64,000 nucleotides of DNA from Rhabdophis nuchalis (lineage: Eukaryota; Chordata; Lepidosauria; Squamata; Natricidae). The translations under genes were made by a program, and so were the position numbers. This document shows, one piece after another, positions 21,660 through 33,900 of this stretch; the first letter of the stretch is position 1, and each line of letters opens with the position of its first letter. A model generated the notes under the pieces. That model saw nothing but the letters and a program-made list of their open reading frames with translations. It was not told where the DNA came from and searched no databases. The stretch lies in the NCBI GenBank assembly GCA_039707465.1, contig CM077651.1, positions 17,757,519 to 17,821,518 of the forward strand, read 5' to 3'.

Positions 21660-22060
21660 CAAAACAGCTTCAGGTATCAGCATACCTCTTAATTGACCCG
21701 AAACCAGGGGTCTGCAAAGTCGGCTCTTTTAAGACTTGGGGAATTCAACTCCCAGAATTCCCCAGCCAGCTATGCTGGCTGGGGAATTCTGGGAGTTGAA
21801 GTCCACCAGTCTTAAAAGAGCCGACTTTGCAGACCCCTGCCCTAAACAATTCGAGACAAGTGGCATCCAGTCTCTTCCTAAAAACCTCCAGTGTTAGAGC
21901 ACATATAACTTCTGAAAGCAAATTATTACACTGGTTAATTGTTCTTCCTGCTGGGAAATTTCTCCTTAGTTCTAGATTGCTTCTCTCCTTGATTACTTTC
22001 CATCCATTGTTTCTTGTCTTGTCTTCTAGTACTTTGGAAAATAGGTCCCTCCCTCTTTTC
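21660..22060 (-). repeat. CR1 LINE 3' region split by a hAT element
   Basis: 21848-22060 ('taaaaacctccagtgttaga', 'gaaatttctccttagttcta', 'ttccatccattgtttcttgt') is the reverse complement of CR1 ORF2-end sequence. Part of the same copy lies to the left, before the hAT insertion at 21705. Confidence 0.7.
21697..21847. mobile_element. Palindromic non-autonomous hAT element
   Basis: Element 21705-21839 (135 bp), almost wholly self-complementary: 'caggggtctgcaaagtcggc' at the left mirrors 'gccgactttgcagacccctg' at the right, with a further inner repeat ('ggggaattc...'). Flanked by cccgaaac (21697-21704) and ccctaaac (21840-21847), a 7/8 target duplication. Confidence 0.9.
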
Positions 22061-22689
22061 TTTTCAATTCACTGTGATTTTTATTTTTTATTTGAAACAA
22101 ATAATAAAAGCCTGCATCTTTCAAATAAGATAATGTACTACTCAGCAATATTTCCAAGCTAATAGTGGGATAGAATTGCTGGGGTGGGGTGGGGTAGAGG
22201 GAATCTTGAGATCATTGTGCAGGATCATCTGTAACTCAGAAAATGAAATACGATGTCAAAGTTGTTGTCCAGGTACAACTGGAATTATAAATGTGAAAAA
22301 AACCCCACATCTCTTTTCTAAATGAATCATAAATTAGTGTCCCGTGACAAATAAGTAATACATATGCTGAAGCAGAATTTAGTCTGAGGGAGACTTTATA
22401 GGAATGCAAGAGGAATAATTGACCATTTTGGTTGAAGTAATCTATACAATAAGAACCTATTATTGCATTCAGAATGTGTCAAGAAAACAATGCATGTCTT
22501 TAGCTTTAGAAACAGGCAAGAAAAAAAAATAAGATATCTATTTGAAGAGGTCAAATAATGAAAAGCAACATCCCATAGTACGGAGAGATTGCCTAGTCTG
22601 ACTAGATACTGATGCATTTTGAAAAATAAAATTATTTTCTCTTGATTTATTATGAGTATCTCCTAGGACAATGCACAAAGCTCCTAATT
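22061..22689. other. Unassigned AT-rich interval
   Basis: No repeat or coding pattern recognised. Confidence 0.4.
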
Positions 22690-23965
22690 GGAGGGAGCAT
22701 AGCTACGGGATATTAGTGTATCAGAAAAATGCTGCAGACAGAGTATACTTGGACTTCAACAAAGCATTTGACAGAATAGAGTCAGTGATGGCGAACCTTT
22801 TTCGCCTCGGGTGCCAAAAGCACACAAGCTCGTGCTATTGTGCACGCTCGTGTGCCCACCCCCATAATTTAATGCCTCCTGAGCATGCACGCATGACACC
22901 CTCTGCTGCCCCACGCATGTGCGAATGGCTTTTGGGGAGCCTGGGGAGGGCACAAATGACCTCCCCCGCAGCTCTAGAGGCCAGAAATGGCCCGTTTTCT
23001 GACTTCCAGTGGGCCCGGTAGGTCCATTTTTCGCCATCCCAAGTCTCCAGAGGCTTTTTAAGAGCCTGGGGAGGGCGAAAAAAGGCCCAACACACAAACC
23101 AGAAGTTCAGGAATGGACTTACAGGTTGCCCGTTGGGCCATTTTTCACCCTCTGGAACTTCAGGAGGGCAAAAACTGGCCGAAAATCAAGGCCGAAAATC
23201 AGCTGGCCAGCACGCTCATGTGCGCTGGAGCTGACAGGGCAATGCCTTGCATGCCCTCAGAAATGGCTTCGCGTGCCACCTGTGTCATAGGTTCGCCATC
23301 ACGGAAATAGACCATAACCTACTTTTTGGTAAGATACAAAAACGTGGGACAGACAGCATCATTATCAAATGCATTTGTAATTGGCTGACTAACTGCATTC
23401 AGTGTACCTAATGAGTAATCCTCAATGAAACAATGTCTACATGGAAGAAAGCATGGAATGGGGTACCCCAAGGTTGTGTCTTAGGCTGAGTACTCTTCAA
23501 CACCTTCATAAACAATTTGGAGGGGAACTTATCAAATTTGCAGAGGAAACTAAGCTGGGGAAAATAGCCAACACTTCAGAAGCTCTGGAAAGATCTTGAC
23601 AGACATGGACACTGGGCCCTGTTCAACAAAATGCAATTCAGTGGTGAGAAAAGTAAGGTTTTACACATAGGAAAGAAGTAAAATGCACAGATATAGAATA
23701 GATGGTACTTGAATCATAGCATTTGTGAGAGGGATCTAGGAGTCCTAATGAACAACCACTTTATTATGAGCCAGTAGTTCTAGGCTGCATCAACAGAGGA
23801 ATAGTATCAAGATCACATGAAGTGTTAATACAACTTTATAATGCCTTGGTGAGACCACACTTGGAATAATGCATCCCATTTTGGTCACCACAATACAAAA
23901 AAGATGTAGAAAGGATGCAGAGAAGATTAGTGGGCTGGAGGCTAAAGTATACAATGAATGGTTGC
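22690..23965 (+). pseudogene. CR1 LINE ORF2 remnant, interrupted by a hAT element
   Basis: Before the insertion it reads VYLDFNKAFDRIE, the reverse-transcriptase box of CR1 with the first catalytic aspartate region. After it, 'tggggtaccccaaggttgtg', 'ctcttcaacaccttcataaa' (LFNTFINN, fingers/palm) and 'gtgagaccacacttggaata' follow in order up to about 23960. Many stops and small indels. 3' end missing. Confidence 0.85.
22774..23312. mobile_element. Non-autonomous hAT element inside CR1
   Basis: Element 22782-23304 (523 bp). Ends 'cagtgatggcgaaccttttt' and 'aggttcgccatcacgg' are inverted repeats. Flanks gaatagag (22774-22781) and aaatagac (23305-23312) match 6 of 8. The G+C-rich body makes several chance frames of up to 116 codons. 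A shorter relative is at 63039. Confidence 0.82.
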
Positions 23966-25914
23966 ATGTTGCTGTTGTCTGTTGTGACAAATGTGGCATG
24001 TGAAAGATTGCAACTTTGAATTTTGTAAAGCCACGACTATGTAATACAAAGACTGCAGAAGGTTACTTTGAGCAAACTTTCAGCTCAGCCTTTCTTCGTG
24101 TATTTGTGACAGATCTTAGCATCTGTTTACAGGGTCACTTAAATAACATACCCATTTTATCCAAGAATGACATGCCCTAAAAAGGAACAGTAGTCATGTA
24201 GTTTGCTCTTTTCAAAAACAAAAAGTGACTTAAAATATGAGAACAATGTGTTCATTGTAACAGACACTTGTGACCTTTATTAAAAGACCTGCCAAATATA
24301 TAATAGCAAAGGAAAAGTTGTATTATAACCCATCTAGTCAAGTTATAGTTATTAGTTATGGTTCAAAAGAGCATGATAGTAGAATTGTTGGCATTGCACA
24401 ATAAACGTCTACGGATGCTGTTTCTTTCTATTGAAATTAGTTTTCTTTCATTTAATGATTAAAGGGACCTACACCTAACAAGACTAATGGCTTGTTCAAA
24501 TAATGGCTTAAGCAACACAGTGTTCTTGTTACAATGCACTTTCTTTGGCTTAGTATGCTCTTTGAATCCAGCAACAACGGCTTGTAGATCAAGGTTAATA
24601 GTGAGGCAAACAATCTTACCATTCATGTCAGTCAGTCAATCTTTAAAAGGCCACTCATTCATCAACAATTTTTGGCCTGCACATCAACATTGATTCCTGC
24701 CTTAAGAGCATATCGGAGTACCTGCAATGTATATCTAGTGCTTGACTCTCCTCCCAACCCCAACCTTCATTAGTTTGGGGTTTCGTATATTGGGTGGAGT
24801 CAGCCACAGTTAATAAGCTGTTTTTGAACCATGATTAGCCCAAAATGTGAAACTAAAGGCAGAGCATGGGGATTTTTTTTTGAAACGATTTATAATAAAT
24901 GCTCCAGCCTCTACTCTTTGTGTTATAGCTTCCATGCCACACTGCATTGAGGCAGTAATTGCTGCAAAAGGGGCCCAAACCAAGTACCGAGTACATATGC
25001 ATGCTTATACTTTTCAGAGGTCCGTTATTGTTCTATGTACAACCCTTGTTTTATTGATTGCATGTAATATTCTAATTTTCTGAGATTGTGGATTTGGGGT
25101 TTTCATGAGCTGTACGCCATAATCATCACAATTATGACAAATCACAGCTTGAACTATCTTGCTTTGCATGTAATGAGTCTTATCTCATATATTAGTTTCA
25201 CCTTTTAAGTTGCATTACTGAAATAAATGAACTTTTGCACAATATTCTAATTTTTCGAGTTTCACTTGTACTTTTCTTTCTCTTGACATTCTAGCTTGAG
25301 GAAATAGCTCTATTCACTTTGTTGTAAGTTGATTTAAGACCAGGCTGAAGTGAAAAATTGGGGTAGGTTGTTTATATAGACCTTTCTTCAGTCCAACAGT
25401 AGTTTTCTCATCTTCATGTTTTTTTTTCTGCTGCTTGCTTATATGTGCCCTCATCTTTATTCTCAAATCTTTCCATTTTTGTTAAAGTGGCCTTTAAGCC
25501 CAACAGGCATTAAATCTGCAAACACTCCTTCTCTGCTGATGCAGCTTATTCACCAGGAGGTTGGGGTTTTCCCTGTACTACATTTGTATTGCTAAGAGAA
25601 AAAACAATCACACCATTCTTGTGGGTAATAATTAGGAACTACTCATCTGTGTTAGCTGAATTCAGCATATATGCATAATGGGAGAGAACCCTTCTTTTGT
25701 ATAGTTTCCATGCAAGGTAGTTCCAGCTTTTCAATTGCAGTACAAAAGAACTCGTTTTTGGAAGCCATTGGAATTATTCTACAAGTTCCTGATTTTATAC
25801 AGAAATGCACAGCATTAAATACAAAGGCACCCCCTTATTAACCTTCAGACAAACCTATGGCAAGGGTAAAGGGAAACAAGCAAACAGTTAAGAGAAATAT
25901 ATTATTTCTCTCCA
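23966..25914. other. Unassigned interval
   Basis: About 2 kb of mostly AT-rich sequence with no recognised repeat; the longest frames (up to 78 codons) have no domain. Confidence 0.4.
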
Positions 25915-26262
25915 TTGTCTATGGAGATTCTCAGTCATCCAGGTCACAGTTGTTCCAAAGGTGCTTTTTCAAGAGGCAACTGGACTTTCTTGTTCTTCTT
26001 TGAAGATGTTCTGCTTCACATCCAAGAAGATCCTTCAGCACTGACTGGATGGTGGGGAATGGAAGAATTGATATTCCTTGCAAACTGTTGGCCATTTGCA
26101 TTCTTTTTAGAGAGTCGTTGAGGCCACTTGGAGATTTGTCTGTGCCCTCAGAGTCACCTGAATAGTGCAAATGGGTGTGGAGCCTTCTTGGAAATGCTCC
26201 ACACCCACACAAGTGAATGTGTTGTAGAGCTGTTTCTTGTCCCATTGCTTTACCTTTTCCAA
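25915..26262 (-). mobile_element. Penelope-like fragment with decayed hammerhead motif
   Basis: The minus strand contains 'gaaagtccagttgcctcttg' and 'gacctggatgactgagaatc', sequence I associate with reptile Penelope-like terminal repeats. Between 26038 and 26005 it reads ctgaagga...ttcttggatgtgaa...agaacatc: a hammerhead layout with both core boxes mutated (GAAAC-like box now AGAAC). The minus-strand 104-codon frame here is a passenger. Confidence 0.5.
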
Positions 26263-27493
26263 GTCAGATGCCCTTGCTAATATTTATTTTCAAGCATTCT
26301 GTGCTCCCCACCAGTTCTCTGTTAGCCTCACAAATTTTCTCTTCTATTTATTCTTGGTTCTATTTCTTTCTCTCCTTTCAGTTCTTTTGTTGAGTAACCA
26401 ACACTATTTGCTCTATTTGCTGCCTATTTCCTGTTCCTCTTTTCTGTTCTGGCTCACAAATATGGCCATTTTACAGGACTTCCTAAACATTGATGACTTG
26501 GGTTCATGGAGGTTTTGTTTGACCACACCTTGGTGGCCATAGCAAAAAAAAAAGAGATCTGGGTATCTTGCACATAGAGATCACATCCCAGAGATCGCAT
26601 CCCCTTCCTTGAGTAGCCCTATTATCTTTTCATTTGAGCAGTAAGTTAAATTAGAAGACCTCCAAGATCCTTTTCAAGCCTGTTATTCTGTTATTTCTAA
26701 TATTAATTTATGCACAGGAACAAAAATATGTGTGAAATAATGCAGCATCTCGTAGTCCCTGTTGCGTTTGGAAAAACACAAGTTTCTGTTGCCTAAGCAC
26801 AAAATTGAGTGGGAGTAATAAAACAACAACTTTGTTTAGACTTAAAGTTTATACCTTCCCCAAAGCATGGAACATGAGTGTTTTGCTTTCAGAACCTTGA
26901 GGCAAGTGCAGCATATGTGCCTTTTGTTTAACATGCTTTCGCTGGAAACAGTCACAATGTGGAAAATACCCTAAGAGTTTAGAAGAAATCAATGTTAAGA
27001 GTTTTTTCCACTTCTTACTTAAACATCAACAAATATTTGCCATTCTTTCTTAAACATCAACAAATATGGAGAAGTCATAGTGTCTGTTTTCAAAGAACGG
27101 AATCTCTTCTGAACAAGCAAGTCCTGTGCAGAAGCATAGCAGTCATTGTATCTGCCTCTTGTGGATTTCTGTTTTTGAAGATTTCTGTTTCAATTCCATT
27201 CACAGGCCACCTGGACGCTACAGAAATAGCAATCTTATAAGACGGCAGCATCAAACCACGTCTGAAATGTGGAATTTAAATCAATGACTGAGGTCCCTAG
27301 TCAAGCATTGCCATGCAATATGTTTAGCCAAAAGGACTCCAAATGAATTCAGTGTAATTAATTTTCCAGTTTGATTCATCTGCTTAATTTAAATATTTTC
27401 ACTTACTATGCAAACATATGTCATAATGTATGAATGATTGTTCACATATATTTGTATTTTGTATTTTGAATTAATGTAATTAAATATTACATC
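26263..27493. other. Unassigned interval
   Basis: AT-rich, no recognised repeat; frames of up to about 100 codons lack domains. Confidence 0.4.
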
Positions 27494-28348
27494 GGGACTT
27501 GGTGGCTCAGTGGCTAAGATGTTGAGCTTGTAGGTCAGAAAGGTGGGCGATTTGTAGGTTTGAATCCCTAGAGCTGCGTAACAGAGTGAGCTCCCATTAC
27601 TTGTCCCAGCTTCTGCCAACCTAGCAGTTCAAAAGCACAGAAAAACGCAAGTAGAAAAATAGGAACCAACGTTGGTGGGAAGGTAACATGGTTCTGTGCA
27701 CCTTCGGTGTTTAGTCATTTTTTGATTTGATTTATTTGATTTATATTTGATTTATTTTGATTTATATACCGTACCCTCTCCCCGGAGGGACTCGGGGCGG
27801 TGCACAGGACATTAAAAGCATATTATAGATACAACAGTACACAATCGAATTAAATAAATTACCCTGCACTAAAATTTTAAAATCTTAAAACCTTTAAAAC
27901 CCTTAACACTATTTCCCTACAATCCCTATCAAAACAATTTACATTTATACTACAGCCTAGGATAGGATAGATTAGGCCAGGCCGGCCTGATGAAAGAAGT
28001 AAGTTTTTAACTTTTGGCGGAAGGAGCTAAAAACTTACTTCTTTCATCAGGCCGGCCTGGCCTAATCTATCCTATCCTAGGCTGTAGTATAAATTTAAAT
28101 TGTTTTGGTAGGGATTATAGGGAAATAGTGTTAAGGGTTTTAAAGGTTTTAAAATGTTAAAATTTTAGCGCAGGGTAAATTATTTAATTCGATTTTAAAT
28201 ATTGTATTTTTAAATATTGTCATGCTGGTCACATGACCATGAAGATGTCTTTGGACAGTGCTGGCTCTTTGGCTTTGAAAATGAAATGAGCACTGCCTCC
28301 TAGAGTCGAGAATGACTAGCACATATGTGTGAGAGGAACCTTTACCTA
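27494..28348 (+). repeat. Sauria-type SINE split by a foldback insertion
   Basis: Head and body at 27494-27718 ('tggtggctcagtggctaaga' to 'cttcggtgtttagtcat'); tail at 28219-28348 ('gtcatgctggtcacatgacc' to 'gaggaacctttacct'). The two parts rejoin exactly over the duplicated gtcat at 27714-27718 and 28219-28223. Confidence 0.9.
27719..28218. mobile_element. Foldback of two head-to-head L2 3' ends
   Basis: The left arm (27719-28009) is an antisense L2 3' end with the terminal hairpin complement 'ccctctccccggagggactc'. The right arm (28028-28218) is the same 3' region in sense orientation. They meet around an 18-bp spacer (28010-28027). The arms are near-identical over about 190 bp, e.g. 'aggccaggccggcctgatga' against its complement at 28044-28063. 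Inserted in a SINE with a 5-bp duplication, gtcat. Confidence 0.88.
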
Positions 28349-29348
28349 ATTTATGCAGGAAACATGTGGAAGAGGCCTTCATCCTGCAGTGGATGGACAA
28401 TGGCCAAGATGATGATGATAAATTATATGGAAAATATGTCCATAAACCATGCTAGCAAGGAGGAGAGAGATCCTATTCAGGTAAACAAATCCCTGTGAAA
28501 TATATTTACAAAACAAAATTATTTTCAGTAGAATTGGTTTTTTTGATCTTGGATATAATTTCATAATTTGAACTATCTGTCTACTGGGAATTTTAGAGAG
28601 GCAATACCTATCACAGTAGGTTTAGTATCAATAATAAATTCAGCATGGCATCTGGATTGTAAAAGATTAATGTGTTCCTTAGTTTGGCTTTAGTTAATGC
28701 TTGAGCACCAAGTAGACAAAATCCCTCGTAGGCAGAGTGGTGGAAAACTGACTCATCAATAGCAGCATCAAAAACTGGACTCCAAAGATGAGGACAACCT
28801 AAAGTTGATTCTTCTTCCCAGGCCCTTAAGCATTAAGCGTCAGGGGTGGAAAACAAAACAATCGCTTTCAAGTATCAGCAGTCCAAGCCAAGAATACAAA
28901 AGAAAATACCTCAAACATAAAATATCAGACCAAGAGAGAAAATTGGGACAAGCAGCAACAGTTTGAGGTTTGTTATCTTCTTCATACCAGGAGATACATT
29001 GAGCATCCCAGCCTTAGCTATCAAGCTATCAGGCAATTTACTACTTCTGGAAACTGTCTTTCCTGAGAAGAACCAGCTCTACTTATCACCTGAGAAATGA
29101 GTTTTTCCTCTGTAGGCTGCTTTGTCATCCTGCTCTGATATCCTCCATCTTCCTCCACCTTCTACTCTAACCACTACACTTGCCTTTTCAGCACAGCAGC
29201 CTTCAGGTTTAGCCAGTCTTGAGCTTACAGGCACTTACAATCAGGAACTGTGGCTTACTTATGACAAAGCTGGCATTTTCCCTTCATCTCACTGACCTAT
29301 CTTATCTCAGATTTAACCGGTGAATCCAATCATATAATGCCTGCTTTT
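28349..29348. other. Unassigned interval
   Basis: No repeat or coding pattern recognised in about 1 kb. Confidence 0.4.
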
Positions 29349-29578
29349 ATTATGCTGTGGAGGTGCAGTTGTTCAAATGCAGTATTGCAGGCTAATTCCG
29401 CTGACTGCCAGCTGTCAAGAGTTCAGTATCATTGGGTCAAGATTGACTTATCCTTTCCTCCTTCTGTGGTCAGTAAAATACGGACCCATGCTGTTAGGAG
29501 CAATATGCTGACTCTGTAAACTGTTTAGAGAGAGCTATAAAGCACTGTGCATAAAAGTGCTATTGTTATTATTATTAT
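29349..29578 (+). repeat. tRNA-derived SINE (third family), diverged
   Basis: Matches 7667-7895: 'gcagtattgcaggctaattc', 'gttaggagcaatatgctgac', 'tctgtaaactgtttagagag', ending in (ATT)n at 29564-29578. The head is more decayed. Confidence 0.72.
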
Positions 29579-29689
29579 TCTAAAGAATAAGCAGCCTGCT
29601 AGCAATGTTCAATGCTACTGTTCCAAACAACCTTCACATACAGTATAGGCCCACATATAACATATTACAGTGATTTAATTTAGCAGCTA

Positions 29690-30070
29690 TTAGGGGACAA
29701 ATTAGGATGCAGTGGCTCAGTAGCTAAGACACTGAGCTTGTCAATCGAAAGGCTGGCAGTTCGGCAGTTCAAATCCCTACCGCCGCATAACAGAGTGAGC
29801 TCCTGTTACTTGTCCCAGCTTCTGCCAACCTAGCAGTTCAAAAGCATGTAAAAAATGCAAGAAGAAAAATAGGGACCACCTTTGGTGGGAAGGTAACAGC
29901 ATTTTGTGTGCCTTCGGTGTTCAGTCATGTCAGTCAAATGACCACAAAGATGTCTTTGGACAGTGCTGGCTCTTCAGCTTTGAAATGGAGATGAGCACTG
30001 CCCCCTAGAGTCAGGAACGACTAGCACATATGTGCAAGGGGAACTTCTACATTCATCTTTAGGCGACAAA
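29690..30070 (+). repeat. Sauria-type SINE with target duplication
   Basis: Full-length unit 29702-30058. Flanked by ttaggggacaaa (29690-29701) and ttaggcgacaaa (30059-30070), 11 of 12 matching. The tail has decayed to 'ggggaacttctacattca'. Confidence 0.92.
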
Positions 30071-30263
30071 CAACAGAGGTCAGACTGTTCAGGCATTCAA
30101 CATATTATGCACTACACATTCTTTTCTATTAAATATGTCTAGCTAAATTTTATTTTCATTTGGATGGGTTAAGTCAAGAACAATGTGATTTTCGGGGGGA
30201 AAAAAGACATCACATATCTTACCAGAATGTGTTCCTCCTTCTCTATTTATTAAGCCCATGATG

Positions 30264-30454
30264 CTTTATGACAGTGGTTCTCAACCTGGGGTCCAAGGAC
30301 CCCAGGAGGAGATGATGTTGTCACAGGGGATCAACAAAGGCTTAAAGAATGCTTGAGTTGTGTCTTGGGGATCCGTGGACATTGGTTTGTGGCCAGAAAA
30401 GTTATTTAAAGGGAGTCTATAGTGAAGAAAAGGTTGAGAACCACTGCTTTATGA
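30264..30454. mobile_element. Short non-autonomous hAT element
   Basis: Element 30272-30446 (175 bp), ends 'cagtggttctcaacctgggg' and 'aaaggttgagaaccactg' as inverted repeats. Exact 8-bp duplication ctttatga at 30264-30271 and 30447-30454. A different subfamily with similar ends is at 46494. Confidence 0.94.
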
Positions 30455-30796
30455 AACAATGCTAAATATTCTACTTTGCACATAACTTTTTAAAAATGTA
30501 TCTTTGATACTGAATATAGAAATTCCTCAAAGTCCTGATCCCCTTAGCGTCTCATAGTAGGGTCATTTTAGCAAGTTAAAAAAGTGTTGGCAGCAGACAA
30601 AGAAAAATTGTCATTTCAGAATATGAAGTTACAAAAAGCAAACTTTTTATCATAATGCTATTCACACATTTTATTTCAATTCTAAGTTTTTAATTTCTGC
30701 AATAGGTGGAATTTTTCATATTTCACAATGGTTGGAATGCTAATATATTAGTATAACTAGCCATTTAATTTATTATTTAAAGCAATGGAGGAGCAG
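30455..30796. other. Unassigned AT-rich interval
   Basis: No recognised feature. Confidence 0.35.
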
Positions 30797-30840
30797 GAGG
30801 TGGTGGTGGTGGAGGAGGAGGAGGAGGAGGAGGAGGAGGA

Positions 30841-30922
<82 letters not shown>

Positions 30923-30924
30923 AA
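30797..30924 (+). repeat. (GGT/GGA)n-(GAAA)n compound microsatellite
   Basis: GGT then GGA units to about 30842, then about 20 GAAA units to 30924. Purine-rich on plus. Confidence 0.95.
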
Positions 30925-33900
30925 AGACCACGCAATTCATGGAAACTTATATCCTAGAACCATAAGAATTTTGCATTTATTCCTGGTGTTTGTTAGTCCA
31001 TAAATGAAAATCACTGCATTATGTTGAGCGTACTTCACTTAGCATTTGTGTGTGTGTGTTAGATGTTTTATGAAAGTTTACTAAAAAGATAATGAAGAAC
31101 AATATGTTAAAATAAACAAATACAAAAGCCCATAATATTTTAAAAGAAACATATAATGAAACAAAAGTGACCTTGTCTCTAATTAATGGTTATACTTGAT
31201 GCTGGAAGACAATTCACATGGAAGAGTATCTTGAACATATCTTTCTATGGTATCACACCACCTTTATATTCCCAGTAATGAAAATATTTTAATATTTAGT
31301 TAATATTAATTTCCCCCACCCTCTTGCTTCATGGTAATCTCTTAAGGAAGAATTTACTGTATTTTAGTTTGATTACATCATTATTCTACAGCCAAATTAC
31401 TGTTGTTGTTCTTGCTATTGTTTTATAAATAACATTACTACTTATTATTTTAAACTCTCCGTTTTCTTTACGTAGAATAATTGCTCACAGGGTAATATGT
31501 GTATGAATAGATTAGGGGAAATATGCAAATACTGGGGAAAAAAGTACAAAGGCGGATGCATTTTCCTGCAGAAAAAAACAGCTTGCAAGAAATATGATGA
31601 TTAGGAAAACTGCTGATAATATATGTACATTAGGAGAAAGCCATTTAAAGGCATTATGGTTAAAAGGATGAAAAAAAAAATTCAAGAAAGGCAACATTGT
31701 GAAAAATCGTCGCTCTATAAATGCATTTGTTAAGATAACAAATATGTGTCCATCTATAGTATGAGGTCAGATGTAATTTACTTAAAAAGCATAACACTGA
31801 AAATTTAAGACAACCTATATGAAAAATGCACAAAATGACATTTCCCCTCTAATATGTATTCATGCCAGTTTATAGATTAGCTGTACCATATATCTTTCTT
31901 TCCTGCAATTTTAATAATCTTAAGAATTCAATATTAAAAAGACTCAGTAAGAAACATGGGCCTACAGTATTACAAAAGGAAAGACAATATAGTCTTCTTA
32001 AACCCAACTTAAACCACTGAGCATAGTTATTATGAGCAGCTCAAATCCCATTCATTTTGATGGGATTGTGCATCAAATTGATGGGGCTGTCTATATCTAT
32101 TAGCATAGATACCTTTAATTATATTGAGGCTGAACTATACAAAGATTTTAAACAGTCACTTGCCCAAAGCCATTGCAAAATTAAATGTGGTTTTATAGCC
32201 GTTCTACAAGGAGTCTGGTATATTCTCTTGAGGAATTGCTTGATTTATGGAAAGATGTTGTAGCTATGAAATTAAAAAATTAAAAATGCTCACCCAAGTG
32301 CCACTCTAATCCCTTATTCTGTTTTTCATTTCCACTCCTTGGAATAGCTAGGACTCAGCCAGGATATTGAGTGAAATTATGTTCAGTATTCGCCTATTTC
32401 TGCCCTCTAAATATAACCATAAGGTTAAGCAAGTCTGTATTTTATAAAGTCCCTACTGCTTTCATCTTGTGCCTCATTTTCAGTTCCATGAAGGTAAAGT
32501 TTTCAAGTGTGAAAAGATTCCCTGGTCTATTTTAAGGAAAATAAAACCAGTAAACATTTCTCTTGGGGTTCTTGACTCAGAAAAAAAAACTTGCTGCCTC
32601 TGGCAGTACAGATGCTCGCAGACAGTTAATAGCTAGCAAATAGAGTGATATTTGCCAAAGGCCTTAGCAGCCTGAAAGTCATTCAAACTTCAATCTGTGT
32701 TTCTGTTAACAAAGTTTTGCACTCATGGAGAAGTCAAAAGATGCTGCTATATTGGTTTATTTTCAACAAATGGCGTGCGTGCAAGTCAAACATTTGCTTT
32801 TATCCATTGAACTTTTAAAAATGTTCCTTGTGTATACATACTGAACTAATGAAATACGATACTCAATGAACTTGAAAAGGAATGACTGCCAGTCTCTAGT
32901 TCTTCAGCTATTTGATACCAGTTTTAATAATGCTTTACCTGTGGCTACATCCTTTCAATATCACATTTGCTTGTAGCATTGTAGTTAAGATGCCAATGTA
33001 AATTACTTGCTGAACAATTTAAAATTATTTGGAAAGATGCAGGAATTGCTAAGGGAATTGGAGAGTCTGTTTAATTTGTTTAATTAAAGCCAGTGGACTG
33101 AAATTTATAAGAGAAAATAATCTTATTTGATATGATTAAATAACTAATTGGAAATAAAAATGGATATTAACCCATAAGTAACAGAAATTTCTTATTTGAT
33201 ATCAAGTGTTTATGTATTTGTACTTAGTATTTTATGATGCAGCATGCAGCTTTGATTGATGTTTATTAATTATGTGATACATTAGAAGCTATCTATACTA
33301 TATCTATACTATAAAGTGTATACTACTATGTACTGATATCTATACTATATCTGTATTATATTCTTTATACATGTACACATACAAGATTCCTTTTTTAAAT
33401 TTGTGTTTATTACAGTTTGCAGAATTAAGGATCTTGCTCATGGATCAACAACATATTTACAGAATGGAAATATTAAATATCAAATTTAAATTTTAAATTA
33501 TGGATTATTTGAAGAAACGCACGTTGGAAGAGGAAGAAGAATGCATCTTCTCTCAATGTACAAGCCAAAGTTTTATCCACTCATTTTTTTTCCTGAAAAC
33601 TTTGAAACGTTTGTAAGAAATATGTCTTCCTTCCCCCAAGGTTTTTTTTTTTCCCTCCTCAAAGACTTTTTCAAAACAAAAGAAAAACTTACATAGAGAT
33701 TTCTTTCCCCCTCAATAAAATATCTGAGGTCAAGATACATTGGCTGACATTCCATGCTCTCAGTGATATCCAAGAATAACTAAAATCAAGATTAACTAGG
33801 AATCATGAGTTCTGGAAGACAAAGGTAGACAAGACAGATATATTTATGACACAACATTCCTTTATAAGCCTGTCTTTCAAAGAATAATCCAGTGGCCAAT

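Noticed and set aside
22671..23310. Overlapping frames of 65-116 codons on both strands
   Set aside because: They lie in the G+C-rich body of a hAT element; only the short VYLDFNKAFD part belongs to a protein (CR1).
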